DNA of 22,075 nucleotides from CAZOBJ01 sp964577825 (GCA_964577825.1 CAZOBJ010000051.1:1-22075); one strand, 5' to 3'; counted from the stretch's first letter, positions 1 to 7,367 are shown. The notes: generated by a model not told the origin, from the sequence alone. Made by a program: numbers and translations.

Positions 1-371
1 TGCGTTACCAGAACGGCGCCCTGGGCGTGATCGAGGGTGCGACCTGCATTGTGCCGGGGCAGCCCGACCGGCTGGAGATCCACGGCGAGACGGGCACCGT
101 GATCCTGCAGTCCGGGCAGGTGAAGCACTGGGACGTGCAGGGCATGGACGCCAAGGAGGTGGAGCGCGAGGTCCATGACCTGAAGGGAAGCGGGGCTGTG
201 GATCCCATGGCCTTTCCGCACGCCTGGCACCAGCGCCAGCTCCAGGACCTGGTCGACGCGATTCGCGAGGACCGCGAGCCCCTGGTCAACGGCGAGGAGC
301 AGCTCAAGAGCCTGCGCATCGTGGACGCGATCTACCGCTCCGCGCGCGCGGGCGAACCGGTGAAGCTGTAG
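1..371 (+). CDS. Gfo/Idh/MocA-family oxidoreductase, C-terminal part (5' truncated)
   Basis: Only the last ~123 codons are inside the window; the frame is open from the first complete codon at position 3 and stops with TAG at 369-371. The piece reads like the C-terminal alpha/beta domain of Gfo/Idh/MocA dehydrogenases: an NGALGVIEG strand, then a P..PDRLEIHGETGT segment, and near the end a helix with EDREPLVNGEEQLKSLRIVDAIY, which matches the family's usual C-terminal 'dG..s..sl..i.aiY.SA..g..v.l' pattern. These enzymes oxidise or reduce sugars and cyclitols with NAD(P); the Rossmann domain and catalytic Lys/His lie left of the window, so cofactor and substrate cannot be judged. A GTG at 27 is an internal valine codon and not the start. 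It may share a pathway with the beta-helix protein 131 bp downstream, which is in the same direction. Confidence 0.85.
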   Translation, partial: RYQNGALGVIEGATCIVPGQPDRLEIHGETGTVILQSGQVKHWDVQGMDAKEVEREVHDLKGSGAVDPMAFPHAWHQRQLQDLVDAIREDREPLVNGEEQLKSLRIVDAIYRSARAGEPVKL

Positions 372-433
372 GGGCTGCAGGACCGCGCACGCCGATGGGC
401 CAGCGGCGGCACGGCCCCGGCCCCAAAAGGCGC

Positions 434-481
434 GCGCAAGCGTTGCGCCCGTTGTTTAGGCCCGCCCGCATGCAGGGCGGG
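434..481 (+). other. tandem hairpins between the dehydrogenase and beta-helix genes
   Basis: Two inverted repeats lie in the 131-bp gap. The first has a 6-bp stem, GCGCAA (434-439) with TTGCGC (443-448), followed shortly by a weak T-rich stretch (gttgttt). The second has a 7-bp stem, CCCGCCC (461-467) with GGGCGGG (475-481), enclosing GCATGC. Neither has a proper U tract, so this is at best a weak terminator or processing site for the upstream gene. The second could alternatively be an operator or leader hairpin just before the ribosome binding site of the next gene. Confidence 0.3.
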
Positions 482-502
482 TCCGGCATTTGGAGGATCG
501 CG

Positions 503-2665
503 ATGAGCGCGAAGAAGAGAGCGGCATCCGAACACCATGCCGGCGCCCTGGGCATCACGGGCGCGGGCGACGAGACCGAGCGGTTCCAGCAGGCCCTGGA
601 CCGCCTCGCCGAGGAGGCGCCGGCCGTGCTGGTGCTCGACCGCGGCAGGCAGTACACGGTCCATGGGCTCGTAGCGCGCAATGGCGTCACGCTGCGCGGC
701 GAACGCAGCGTGCTCCAGGACCCGGACCACACGCGCAAGGACGAAGTGCCGCTGTTGACCGTGGGCCGGGGCGTCGACTGCGCGCTCGAGGGCATTCATC
801 TGCGCGCGGCCTGGCCGCTCAAGGCTTGCGAGAACGGCATTGTACGATTCGAGCACGCGGCGCTTGCGCCCGCGCCCCTGGGCCATGCGCAGTTCGACGC
901 GCAACTTCTCGTGTGCGACGAGGCGCAGCTTCTGGCGTGCGAGAGCCGCATGGACGGAATCGGCCGGCCTTCGCATCCGGTGCTCGTGCGCGACCGGGCG
1001 CGGTTCGAGTGGATCGGCGGCGAGCTCGTGGTCGGCGCGCTGCACGTGTACGACAGCGCCGCGGTCGAGATCGACGTGGACGTGTTCGACAACGGGCGCC
1101 TGGACCCCGGCGGCCCGGGCCTGGTGGCCGGACGCAGAAGGGAAGCGCTGTGGCAGGCCCTGCGCGGCACGCAGGACGCGTTCAAGCACGTGCTGGGAAA
1201 CCCGGCCCATGCCGCGGACCTGGAGGCCTGGCGCGCGCACAACCGCACCCAGGACGGGCGCGTGGACCTGCGCGCGCGGCGCGCACGCACGGGCCTGCAC
1301 GCCGTCCAGCACGGCGTCGCGGTGGGCGGCGGGTTCACGCTCGAGGCGCGGGACTCGGTCCTGCAGCGCGTGCGCGGCTACGACGAGGCGCGGGTCCACG
1401 TGCGCGCGAGCGAACTGGAGCGCGTGGAGGCCTACGGCCTCAGCCACAGCCGGTACGAGGACGTGGACCTGATCGCGCGCGGCCGCGAAGACCCCTGGCA
1501 CCCGGTGACGACGTATCTTCAGGGGTATCACGTGATGGAGTATTCGCGCCAGTACAACGACATTGTCCCCTTGGTGGAGTTCACCGGCGGTCGGATCGTG
1601 TTCGCGGGCGACGACTGCCTCAACGCCCTGCCCGAGGGGCGTGCCTTGCAGCTCATGGAGGTCGCGCACGATCAAGGCAGCGTGTTCGCCGACTTCGCCA
1701 ATCTGGAGCGATTCGCGCCCGAGGCCTATGCGCCCGGAGAGCCCGTGGGCGAGGCGCGCGGCGGCGTGGGCGCGGTCCACGACGAGGCGCGAGACCCGTG
1801 CGTGCCCTTCGACTTTCGCCGGATCCCGTTCGTGTGGCGCGGCGCATACGACGCGAGCGCGCCGTACGTGCCCGGCGACCTGGTGGCCCACCGCGACCTC
1901 GTGTACGTGTGCAACGCCCCGGCGCGCGGCGTCGTGCCCAACCGGTGGTTCGAATGCTGGCAGATCTTCAACGTCGCCTTCCGCAACGAGGCGGGGTACC
2001 TGCAGGTCGCGCGGCGCGTGCGCGACGGGGACGCCTGGCGCTGGCAGAAGCGCCAGGCCCTCGGCCCCTGGCACGGTTTCGTGAAGCGCGAGCGCGGCAA
2101 CCCGATTGTCACCTACCAGGTGCACCTGAAGCTCGAGAACACCTCGATCACCCGCCACGCGAACACCTGGTCCTGGGCCAAGGGGTTCGCGGGCGGCGGA
2201 CGGGTTCCCGTGGGCGATGCGGCCTACGAGTACCTGCTCAGCTGCCTGGTGGCCAACGTGTGGTACAATACCGAGAACAACCGGGTGGAGTGCAAGAACG
2301 TGGAGCTCGTCAACGTGGGCACCGACGCCATGCTCGCGCGCGGGCTGTGCCTGGGCCCCAACCGCCATACCGAGATGCATTCCCGGTTCGCACACATGCG
2401 CATCCGCGGCGAAGGCCTGGGCGTGCCCATCTGCCTGCGCGTGGACAAGGCCCCGCTGCGCGAGGACAACACCGTGCTCCTCACGGACATCGCGTGCGAG
2501 GCAACAGCCCGCAAACGCGACGACCTGCACGAGGCCGTGCCCGGCGACCCGTTTGTGCAGTACGAGTTCCTGGGCGCCCAGCCGCCGGACTGGCAGGGCA
2601 TCGACGAGTACCTCGCCCGGTTCGTGGACTCGGACTCGGACGAGGTGTTCCGCCGGGCGCGGTAG
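503..2665 (+). CDS. right-handed beta-helix (pectate-lyase-3-like) protein with internal carbohydrate-binding-like module
   Basis: 720 residues. The ATG at 503 is chosen because GGAGG lies at 492-496; an upstream in-frame ATG at 395 has no such site and would add a low-complexity Arg-rich tail. Residues ~14-75 (GAGDETERFQQALDRL, then V..RNGVTLRGE) resemble the N-terminal cap of pectate_lyase_3 beta-helix proteins, which usually reads GDG.tDdT.A.Q.ALd...G...vtL.G. Residues ~290-420 and ~540-650 show beta-helix-like strands. Residues ~444-487 hold W.GAYDASAPYVPGDLV, VYVCNAPARGVVP and W....W, the spacing of aromatic residues seen in chitin-binding type 3/CBM5-12 modules. There is no signal peptide or membrane segment. 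The likely role is polysaccharide or oligosaccharide binding or cleavage; lyase versus glycosidase (GH28/GH110-like) cannot be decided from sequence alone. Fold confidence is moderate; enzymatic activity is inference. Confidence 0.7.
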   Translation: MSAKKRAASEHHAGALGITGAGDETERFQQALDRLAEEAPAVLVLDRGRQYTVHGLVARNGVTLRGERSVLQDPDHTRKDEVPLLTVGRGVDCALEGIHLRAAWPLKACENGIVRFEHAALAPAPLGHAQFDAQLLVCDEAQLLACESRMDGIGRPSHPVLVRDRARFEWIGGELVVGALHVYDSAAVEIDVDVFDNGRLDPGGPGLVAGRRREALWQALRGTQDAFKHVLGNPAHAADLEAWRAHNRTQDGRVDLRARRARTGLHAVQHGVAVGGGFTLEARDSVLQRVRGYDEARVHVRASELERVEAYGLSHSRYEDVDLIARGREDPWHPVTTYLQGYHVMEYSRQYNDIVPLVEFTGGRIVFAGDDCLNALPEGRALQLMEVAHDQGSVFADFANLERFAPEAYAPGEPVGEARGGVGAVHDEARDPCVPFDFRRIPFVWRGAYDASAPYVPGDLVAHRDLVYVCNAPARGVVPNRWFECWQIFNVAFRNEAGYLQVARRVRDGDAWRWQKRQALGPWHGFVKRERGNPIVTYQVHLKLENTSITRHANTWSWAKGFAGGGRVPVGDAAYEYLLSCLVANVWYNTENNRVECKNVELVNVGTDAMLARGLCLGPNRHTEMHSRFAHMRIRGEGLGVPICLRVDKAPLREDNTVLLTDIACEATARKRDDLHEAVPGDPFVQYEFLGAQPPDWQGIDEYLARFVDSDSDEVFRRAR

Positions 2666-2953
2666 GCGGCGCCTTGCCTCGCGGGCGATGAAGGTATGCG
2701 GGGATTCGGCGGCATCCCCCGGCGGACTGCGTTTTTCGTCTCACCGCAGGCAGTCCTTAGTGCGGGCCGCGCGCGGCGGACCGTTAGGCTCCCGCCTCCG
2801 TAACCCACCACGCTATAGGAGATTGCATCGGCCTCGCCCTCGGGAAGGCCTCCTGGAACCGGACTTGCGGGGAGTCGAACAGACGAGCGAATGCGGTAAC
2901 AGGCGATGCATGTTTGCACCGCTCGCGAGCGCTGAACAGTCAGGAGGCCCATC
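2666..2953 (+). other. intergenic region with foldable leader elements and palindrome
   Basis: This 288-bp gap holds no convincing gene. Visible structure: GGACTGC (2724-2730) with GCAGTCC (2750-2756); TGCATCG (2824-2830) able to pair with CGATGCA (2904-2910), enclosing a smaller GGCCT/AGGCC stem (2830-2834 with 2846-2850); and a perfect 12-bp palindrome CGCTCGCGAGCG at 2920-2931, ending 22 bp before the start of the next gene. The long-range pair could close a ~87-nt structured leader of the small downstream gene. I recognise no known riboswitch class. Confidence 0.35.
2854..2868 (+). promoter_or_regulatory. possible sigma54 (-24/-12) promoter before the small charged protein
   Basis: TGGAACCGGACTTGC has the GG-N10-GC spacing of sigma54 promoters and keeps 9 of the 11 defined bases of TGGCACG-N4-TTGC (mismatches at the C after TGG and the G before N4). 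Transcription would start near 2879, giving a ~75-nt leader. It overlaps the region that can fold, so it and the structured-leader idea partly compete. Chance occurrence is possible in GC-rich DNA. Confidence 0.3.
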
Positions 2954-3217
2954 ATGTGCGAGGAACAGGACAAGGACAAGCAACCTCCGAAGGAGGAGCA
3001 GGATAGGGACAAGCGGCCTGCGAAGGAGCAAGAAGGGGCATGGGAGAAGTCCATCGCCCGCGCCAAGGCGAAGCGCAAGGGCGAGCATCCGGACGGACGC
3101 GATCCCACGCGCGGCGCCATCCAGGGGACCATCGCGGGCATGATGTCCGAGGAGTATGACGACGAGTGGGGCGAGCGCGCCACCGAATCCCCGGACGACG
3201 AGGACCCCGCCCAGTAG
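2954..3217 (+). CDS. small highly charged hypothetical protein (87 residues)
   Basis: The ATG at 2954 follows a strong AGGAGG at 2942-2947, which supports real translation. I do not recognise the family. The N-terminal half alternates Lys/Arg with Asp/Glu (EEQDKDKQPPKEEQDRDKRP, followed by another KEQEGAWEKS-type block), which suggests a disordered or single-helix region. It is followed by a basic patch (RAKAKRKG), then a less charged core GRDPTRGAIQGTIAGMM and a strongly acidic tail (YDDEWGE...DDEDP). There is no signal peptide or membrane segment, and a single Cys at residue 2. The stop is 18 bp from the convergent stop of rnfG. It stands alone with a long leader of its own, so it is probably independently regulated. 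Function unknown; a nucleic-acid- or ribosome-associated role is only a guess from charge. Confidence 0.65.
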   Translation: MCEEQDKDKQPPKEEQDRDKRPAKEQEGAWEKSIARAKAKRKGEHPDGRDPTRGAIQGTIAGMMSEEYDDEWGERATESPDDEDPAQ

Positions 3218-3221
3218 GCGC

Positions 3222-3235
3222 GCCGCCCAAGCGGC
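3222..3235. other. short hairpin between convergent stops
   Basis: GCCGC (3222-3226) pairs with GCGGC (3231-3235) around CCAA, filling the 18-bp gap between the small charged gene and rnfG. A stem of this size without a U tract is a weak bidirectional terminator candidate only. Confidence 0.25.
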
Positions 3236-3943
3236 TCATTCCGACGGGGAGTCTTGCTCGCGAGACAAGGACCCGCCCAGCGCCTTGTCGAGCCGCGCAT
3301 CCGCGTCCTGGATCGCCTCAATAATCGCGCCGCTGGTGATCGTGGCCCCGGTGAGCCCGTCAATGGGACCGCCGTCCTGTTCGAGCGACAGCTCCGCGGG
3401 CGTGTAGACCCGCTCCTGTTCGAAGTCCGCGAACTGCTTCTGGAATGGGGTGCGCCGGTCCGGGCCCGGCTCCTCGGCCCGTCCGGTAGCAAGCTCAGCG
3501 ATCGTGTAGGGCGGCGCGGTCTGCGCGGCGTTCTGGCCCAGGCCGGGGGTCTCCTCCATCTGGATGGCGCTCCAGCCCACCACCACGCGCTCGGGCTCGC
3601 CGCGCAGGTCGGGGGGCGGGTTGTCGGGGTTCGCGAACCCCACAAGCAACCGGATCGGCGTGGCCGCGTTGTACCCAACGGCGGACCCCTCTACCGCGTA
3701 GTAGTTGGGCGGCCCCTCGGCCAAGTCCCCGCGCCAGACCTTGATGATGTCTACGCCGTTGCGCGTGACCGCTTCCGTGGCGCCGTACCCTTGCCAGAAC
3801 ACCTTGTCCAGGGCCGCGGCGCGCTGCGAGGCCTGCTGCGCTTCGATCTTGTCCCTGGTCCCGGAGTAGGTGAAGTGCAGGGCCGTGCCCGAGAGCGCGG
3901 TCACCAATCCCAGCACCAGGGGATAGCGGAGGAAATTCCTCAT
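3236..3943 (-). CDS. rnfG: Rnf complex subunit RnfG (FMN-binding periplasmic-facing subunit)
   Basis: 235 residues. The ATG at 3943-3941 overlaps the TGA of rnfD (ATGA) and has AAGGAG upstream. RnfG carries covalently bound FMN and passes electrons between RnfD and the other membrane subunits of the ferredoxin:NAD+ oxidoreductase. Residues ~5-27 form the single N-terminal membrane segment (LVLGLVTALSGTALHF). The flavinylation motif is near the C terminus: D195-G-L-T-G-A-T201-I-T, where T201 is the expected FMN-bearing Thr of the [ST]GAT motif. Flavin transfer to this Thr needs an ApbE-type transferase, not seen in the window. This is the last gene of the operon. Family assignment is secure from motif, topology and position. 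Confidence 0.95.
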   Translation of the reverse strand: MRNFLRYPLVLGLVTALSGTALHFTYSGTRDKIEAQQASQRAAALDKVFWQGYGATEAVTRNGVDIIKVWRGDLAEGPPNYYAVEGSAVGYNAATPIRLLVGFANPDNPPPDLRGEPERVVVGWSAIQMEETPGLGQNAAQTAPPYTIAELATGRAEEPGPDRRTPFQKQFADFEQERVYTPAELSLEQDGGPIDGLTGATITSGAIIEAIQDADARLDKALGGSLSREQDSPSE

Positions 3944-5070
3944 GGCCCGGTCTCCTTGCGGGTCTTGCCCAGGACCCGGGGCCGGGTCCAGCCGTCGATG
4001 AGCGGCACCACCATGTTCATAAGCAGGATCGAGTAGCACACGCCCTCCGGATACCCCCCGTAGATGCGGATGAGCGCGGTCAACAGTCCGCAGCCCACCC
4101 CGAAGATGAGCTGTCCTCGGCGAGTAATTGGACTCGTGACCATGTCCGTGGCCATGAAGCACGCGCCGATCACCGCACCGCCGGCCACCAGGTGGTAGAG
4201 CGCGGGCCCGGTGAACCAGTCGGTAAAGGCGCGCGCGCCCTCCGCCTGCGCGTACGGCGCAGGCAGCGCCCACCCAAGGAGCGCCAGGGTGCCCAGGTAC
4301 GCGACCGGGATGTGCCAGGTGATGATCCGCCGCGCGAGCAGAAGGGCCGCGCCAGCCAGGAGCGCGAGCGCGCTCACCTCGCCGATGCACCCGGGGATAT
4401 TGCCCAGGAACGCGTCGAGCACCGCCTGCCAGCTCGTCTCCAGGCCTCCGTCGCGGATGGCGACGCCGTAAGCTCGGGCGCCGGCACCGCCGCCCGCCTC
4501 CTGCACGCGCATCAGGGCCTCCAGGGGCGTGGCCTGGGTGATGACGTCCGCGCGCTCGGCCAGCGCCTCGAAGCTGGCGCGCAGGCTGGTGGTTGCTGCT
4601 TGCGCCACGGACTCGCCGCGGGTCATGGGCCAGCGGCCGCTGTTGATCTGCGCGCCGAAGGAGAGTTGCAGGAACGCGCGGGACAGAAGCGCCGGGTTCC
4701 AGATGTTCGCGCCCAGGCCTCCGAAGGCCTGCTTGGCCACGCCGATGGCGACGAGTCCGCCCACAGCCGGGATGTACCAGGCCACGTTGGGCGGCAGCAC
4801 GGCGGCCAGCAACAGGCCGGTGACGACCGCGCTCCAGTCGTTCACGGTCACGGTCTGGCGCCGCAGGCGTTGACAGGCCGCCTCGGTGAGCACGCACGCG
4901 GCCACCGCGATGGCCGCGACCCCCAGCGGCCAGTACCCGAACCGGTACACGGACCATACGTACGCGGGCGCGAGGGCCAGGCACACCCAGCGCATGACCA
5001 CCCCGACGTCCTGCTCGGCGTGGATGTGTGGGCTGGTGGTGACCAGGTACCGGTGCTCGTTTGCTGGCAC
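3940..5070 (-). CDS. rnfD: Rnf complex subunit RnfD (membrane flavoprotein)
   Basis: 376 residues starting with GTG at 5070 (GGAG ~8 nt upstream), 3 bp after the rnfC stop. RnfD is an integral membrane subunit related to NqrB; it binds FMN covalently and forms part of the ion-translocating core. Multiple membrane helices are visible, for example WPLGVAAIAVAACVL (47-61), VVTGLLLAAVLPPNVAWYIP (82-101) and ALALLAGAALLLA. Family landmarks include GGLGANIWNPALLSRAFL (117-134) and FMATDMVTSPITRRGQLIFG near the C terminus. The flavinylation site reads D-V-I-T178-Q-A-T181-P-L, so Gly of the classical SGAT is Gln here; T181 should still carry FMN. The stop overlaps the rnfG start by the ATGA arrangement, indicating translational coupling. 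Confidence 0.95.
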   Translation of the reverse strand: MPANEHRYLVTTSPHIHAEQDVGVVMRWVCLALAPAYVWSVYRFGYWPLGVAAIAVAACVLTEAACQRLRRQTVTVNDWSAVVTGLLLAAVLPPNVAWYIPAVGGLVAIGVAKQAFGGLGANIWNPALLSRAFLQLSFGAQINSGRWPMTRGESVAQAATTSLRASFEALAERADVITQATPLEALMRVQEAGGGAGARAYGVAIRDGGLETSWQAVLDAFLGNIPGCIGEVSALALLAGAALLLARRIITWHIPVAYLGTLALLGWALPAPYAQAEGARAFTDWFTGPALYHLVAGGAVIGACFMATDMVTSPITRRGQLIFGVGCGLLTALIRIYGGYPEGVCYSILLMNMVVPLIDGWTRPRVLGKTRKETGP

Positions 5071-5073
5071 GGG

Positions 5074-6426
5074 TCAGTCTCCGGACCGGTTGGCCGCTTC
5101 CTCGCGGGCCCGACGGCGCGCGAGTTCGTCCTTGGCCAGCTTCATCCATTGCACGATGGGGCGCCGAGACGGGCACACGTAGGTGCACACGCCGCATTCG
5201 ATGCAGTCGAGCAGGTCCGCGTCGCGCGCGTCCTCAAATCGGCCGGCCTCGACCAGGATCGAAAGCTCCGAGGGCACCAGGCGTTGCGGGCATCCGTCCA
5301 CGCACCGGCCGCAGCGGATGCAGTGGCGGTGGTCGAACACGGTCGGGTCGGTGAACGCGAGGATGCCGCTGAGGCCCTTGTTGACCGGCAGGTCCGGGTC
5401 GAAGTGGGCCACGCCCATCATGGGTCCGCCCAGCACGAGCTCGCGCGTGGTCGGCTCGTCCCAATCGCAGGCCTCCAGGAGCGCCCGCACGGGCGTGCCG
5501 ATGCGCACGCGCAGGTTGGCCGGCGCCCCGACGCCCGGCCCGGCCACGGTGACCACGCGCTCGGTCAGGGGGCGCGCGTGCGCGCAGGCCTCGTAGACGG
5601 CGTGGGCGGTGCCCACGTTCTGCACCACCACGCCCACGTCCAGGGGCAGGCCGCCCGAGGGCGTCTCCCGACCGGTAAGCGCGAGGATGAGCTGCTTTTC
5701 CGCGCCCTGGGGGTACTTGACGGCCAGCAGCTGGGCCGCAAGGTCCAGCCCGTCCTCGGCCCGCTGCGCGCAGGCCTTGCGCATGGCTTGAAAGGCGTCG
5801 GGCTTGTTGGCCTCCACGGCCACGATGCCCCGTGTGCAGCCCACCGCGCGCAGGACGAGCTTCAGGCCCTGGACCACGGTGTGGGGGCTCTCGAGCATCA
5901 GCCGGTGGTCGCCGGTGAGGTACGGCTCGCATTCGCAGCCGTTGAGGATCACGGTGTCGATGGCCTTGCCCTCGGGCGGGGTCAGCTTCACATGGGTGGG
6001 GAACGTGGCCCCGCCCAGGCCCACGATGCCTGCGGCCTGTACGCGTTCGCGCACCTCCTGTGCGGAAAGTCCGTCCGGGTCGGCGGGCTCGTTGCAGCCC
6101 TCGGCCCAGATGTCGGCCCCGTCGTTTTCCAGCAGCACGGCCTCGCAAGCCGGTCCGAGCGGGGTGTTGCACTGCACGACGCGCTTGACCTTGCCGCTTA
6201 CCGGGGCGTGCACGGCCGCGGAGACGAACCCCGCGGGCTCGCCGATGACCTGGCCGCGGGCCACGGTGTCGCCGGGTTTGACCGCGCAGGTGGCGGGTCG
6301 GCCGATGTGCTGGGCCATGGGCACGACGAGCTGATCGGGCGGGGCGAGGTCGCGGATCGGTCGGCCGCGGGTCGCCTCCTTGATCTCGGGCGGGTGGGTG
6401 CCCCCGGCAAAGCTCCTCAGCGCCAT
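5074..6426 (-). CDS. rnfC: Rnf complex subunit RnfC (NADH-binding, Fe-S)
   Basis: 450 residues. The ATG at 6426-6424 overlaps the rnfB stop as TGATG, so translation is coupled. RnfC is the peripheral subunit that exchanges electrons with NAD(H) and holds FMN and two [4Fe-4S] clusters. Visible landmarks: an N-terminal barrel-sandwich segment (DTVARGQVIGEPAG, then HAPVSGKV), the nucleotide/FMN-binding GLGGATFPTHVKL, NGCECEPYLTGDHRLM typical of the family, and two cluster motifs near the C terminus, C369-x2-C-x2-C-x3-C379-P and C408-x2-C-x2-C-x3-C418-P. Length is that of the compact RnfC form, without the long Ala-rich C-terminal extension of the E. coli homologue. A longer open frame continues upstream over rnfB but is not the gene. 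Confidence 0.96.
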   Translation of the reverse strand: MALRSFAGGTHPPEIKEATRGRPIRDLAPPDQLVVPMAQHIGRPATCAVKPGDTVARGQVIGEPAGFVSAAVHAPVSGKVKRVVQCNTPLGPACEAVLLENDGADIWAEGCNEPADPDGLSAQEVRERVQAAGIVGLGGATFPTHVKLTPPEGKAIDTVILNGCECEPYLTGDHRLMLESPHTVVQGLKLVLRAVGCTRGIVAVEANKPDAFQAMRKACAQRAEDGLDLAAQLLAVKYPQGAEKQLILALTGRETPSGGLPLDVGVVVQNVGTAHAVYEACAHARPLTERVVTVAGPGVGAPANLRVRIGTPVRALLEACDWDEPTTRELVLGGPMMGVAHFDPDLPVNKGLSGILAFTDPTVFDHRHCIRCGRCVDGCPQRLVPSELSILVEAGRFEDARDADLLDCIECGVCTYVCPSRRPIVQWMKLAKDELARRRAREEAANRSGD

Positions 6427-7292
6427 CAGGCCGCGCCCTCCCTGGCCTGGGCGGCCTGTTCGCGTGCCTTCTTGCGGGCTCGGCGCTGCTTGCGGAAGCT
6501 GACGATCGTGTTCTTCGGACACGCCTCCACGCACTTGCCGCACGCGGTGCACTTGGTGTAGTCGATCACGGCCAGGTTGTCGATCACATGGATCGCGTCG
6601 AAGGGGCAGGCCTTCTCGCACCTGCGGCAGGCGATGCAGCCGCGGTCGCAGAGCTTGTTCACGACCGCGCCCTTGTCGTGGCTCTGGCACAGGACGAATA
6701 CGTAGTAGCTTTCCGGATCCACGCGGTTGAGGCCCCGAGGGCAGACCTCCACGCACCTGCCGCACCCGGTGCACTTGTCCCAGTCCACGACCGGAATGCG
6801 CTCCGGGCTCATGGTGATCGCGCCGAACGGGCACGCCCGCGCGCAGGTGCCGAACCCCAGGCACCCGTAGGTGCACGCCTTGCGCCCGCCCGCCTGGCCG
6901 GCCACGTGCGCGGCGCGGCAGTCCTGCACGCCGTGGTAGTCGAACCGCATGTCCACGTGCCCGCCCTGGCAACAGGTGACCGAGAGCTTGGGCTCCGCGG
7001 CCTCGACCTCCGCGCCCATGACCCGGGCCACGGCATGGGCCGTGTCCGCGCCGCCGGGCGCGCACAGGCTCATGGGCGCGCCTTCGGACACGATGGCCTC
7101 GGCATAGGCCGCGCACCCGGCGTACCCGCAGGCGCCGCAGTTGATGCCGGGCAGGGCGTCCTCGACCTGCTGGATGCGCGGGTCGGTCTCCACATGGAAT
7201 CGGCGCCCGCCCCAGGCGAGCACGAGCCCGAGCGCCGTGCCGATGCCAGCGGTGACCAAAAGCGCGATGACGAATGCAGTAAGATCAAACAT
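6426..7292 (-). CDS. rnfB: Rnf complex subunit RnfB (polyferredoxin, ferredoxin-interacting)
   Basis: 288 residues. The ATG at 7292-7290 is preferred, with AAGG about 7 nt upstream; the frame extends to a TTG at 7310 that is less likely. RnfB is the electron entry subunit facing cytoplasmic ferredoxin. Order of parts: membrane helix ~5-27; the ALPGINCGACGYAGC motif with C52, C55, C60 and C77 for one [4Fe-4S] cluster; then four ferredoxin-like sets, C140/C144/C150/C154, C174/C177/C180/C184, C219/C222/C225/C229 and C248/C251/C254/C258, and a Lys/Arg-rich tail. That makes five possible clusters, more than the three of proteobacterial RnfB and like the longer form of anaerobes. Extra cysteines C107, C108, C125, C202 and C215 could add another site. 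Confidence 0.96.
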   Translation of the reverse strand: MFDLTAFVIALLVTAGIGTALGLVLAWGGRRFHVETDPRIQQVEDALPGINCGACGYAGCAAYAEAIVSEGAPMSLCAPGGADTAHAVARVMGAEVEAAEPKLSVTCCQGGHVDMRFDYHGVQDCRAAHVAGQAGGRKACTYGCLGFGTCARACPFGAITMSPERIPVVDWDKCTGCGRCVEVCPRGLNRVDPESYYVFVLCQSHDKGAVVNKLCDRGCIACRRCEKACPFDAIHVIDNLAVIDYTKCTACGKCVEACPKNTIVSFRKQRRARKKAREQAAQAREGAA

Positions 7293-7346
7293 AGTAGTGC
7301 CTTGTGTCAATCCGCGCCAGCCACTCCTTCGCCGACGCGGCTCGGA

Positions 7347-7364
7347 GGCGGGCGCGTGCCCGCC
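7347..7364 (-). other. intercistronic hairpin between rnfA and rnfB
   Basis: A perfect 7-bp GC stem (7347-7353 with 7358-7364, loop GCGT) sits 3 bp after the rnfA stop, in the only sizeable gap (75 bp) inside the operon. There is no U tract, so it is more likely a processing or 3'-end stabilising element than a terminator. Confidence 0.35.
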
Positions 7365-7367
7365 GCA

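Noticed and set aside
2866..2895. Possible minus-strand tRNA, because GGAGTCGAAC (2871-2880) resembles the complement of a T loop.
   Set aside because: The flanking five bases on each side do not pair, and no anticodon arm or acceptor stem can be formed in the surrounding sequence.
2821..2955. Cobalamin riboswitch: GGGAA (2842-2846) and a B12-box-like AGTCAGGAGGCC just before the start codon.
   Set aside because: The conserved core around CCGCAAC-GTAA is absent, and the box-like string is explained by the AGGAGG ribosome binding site.
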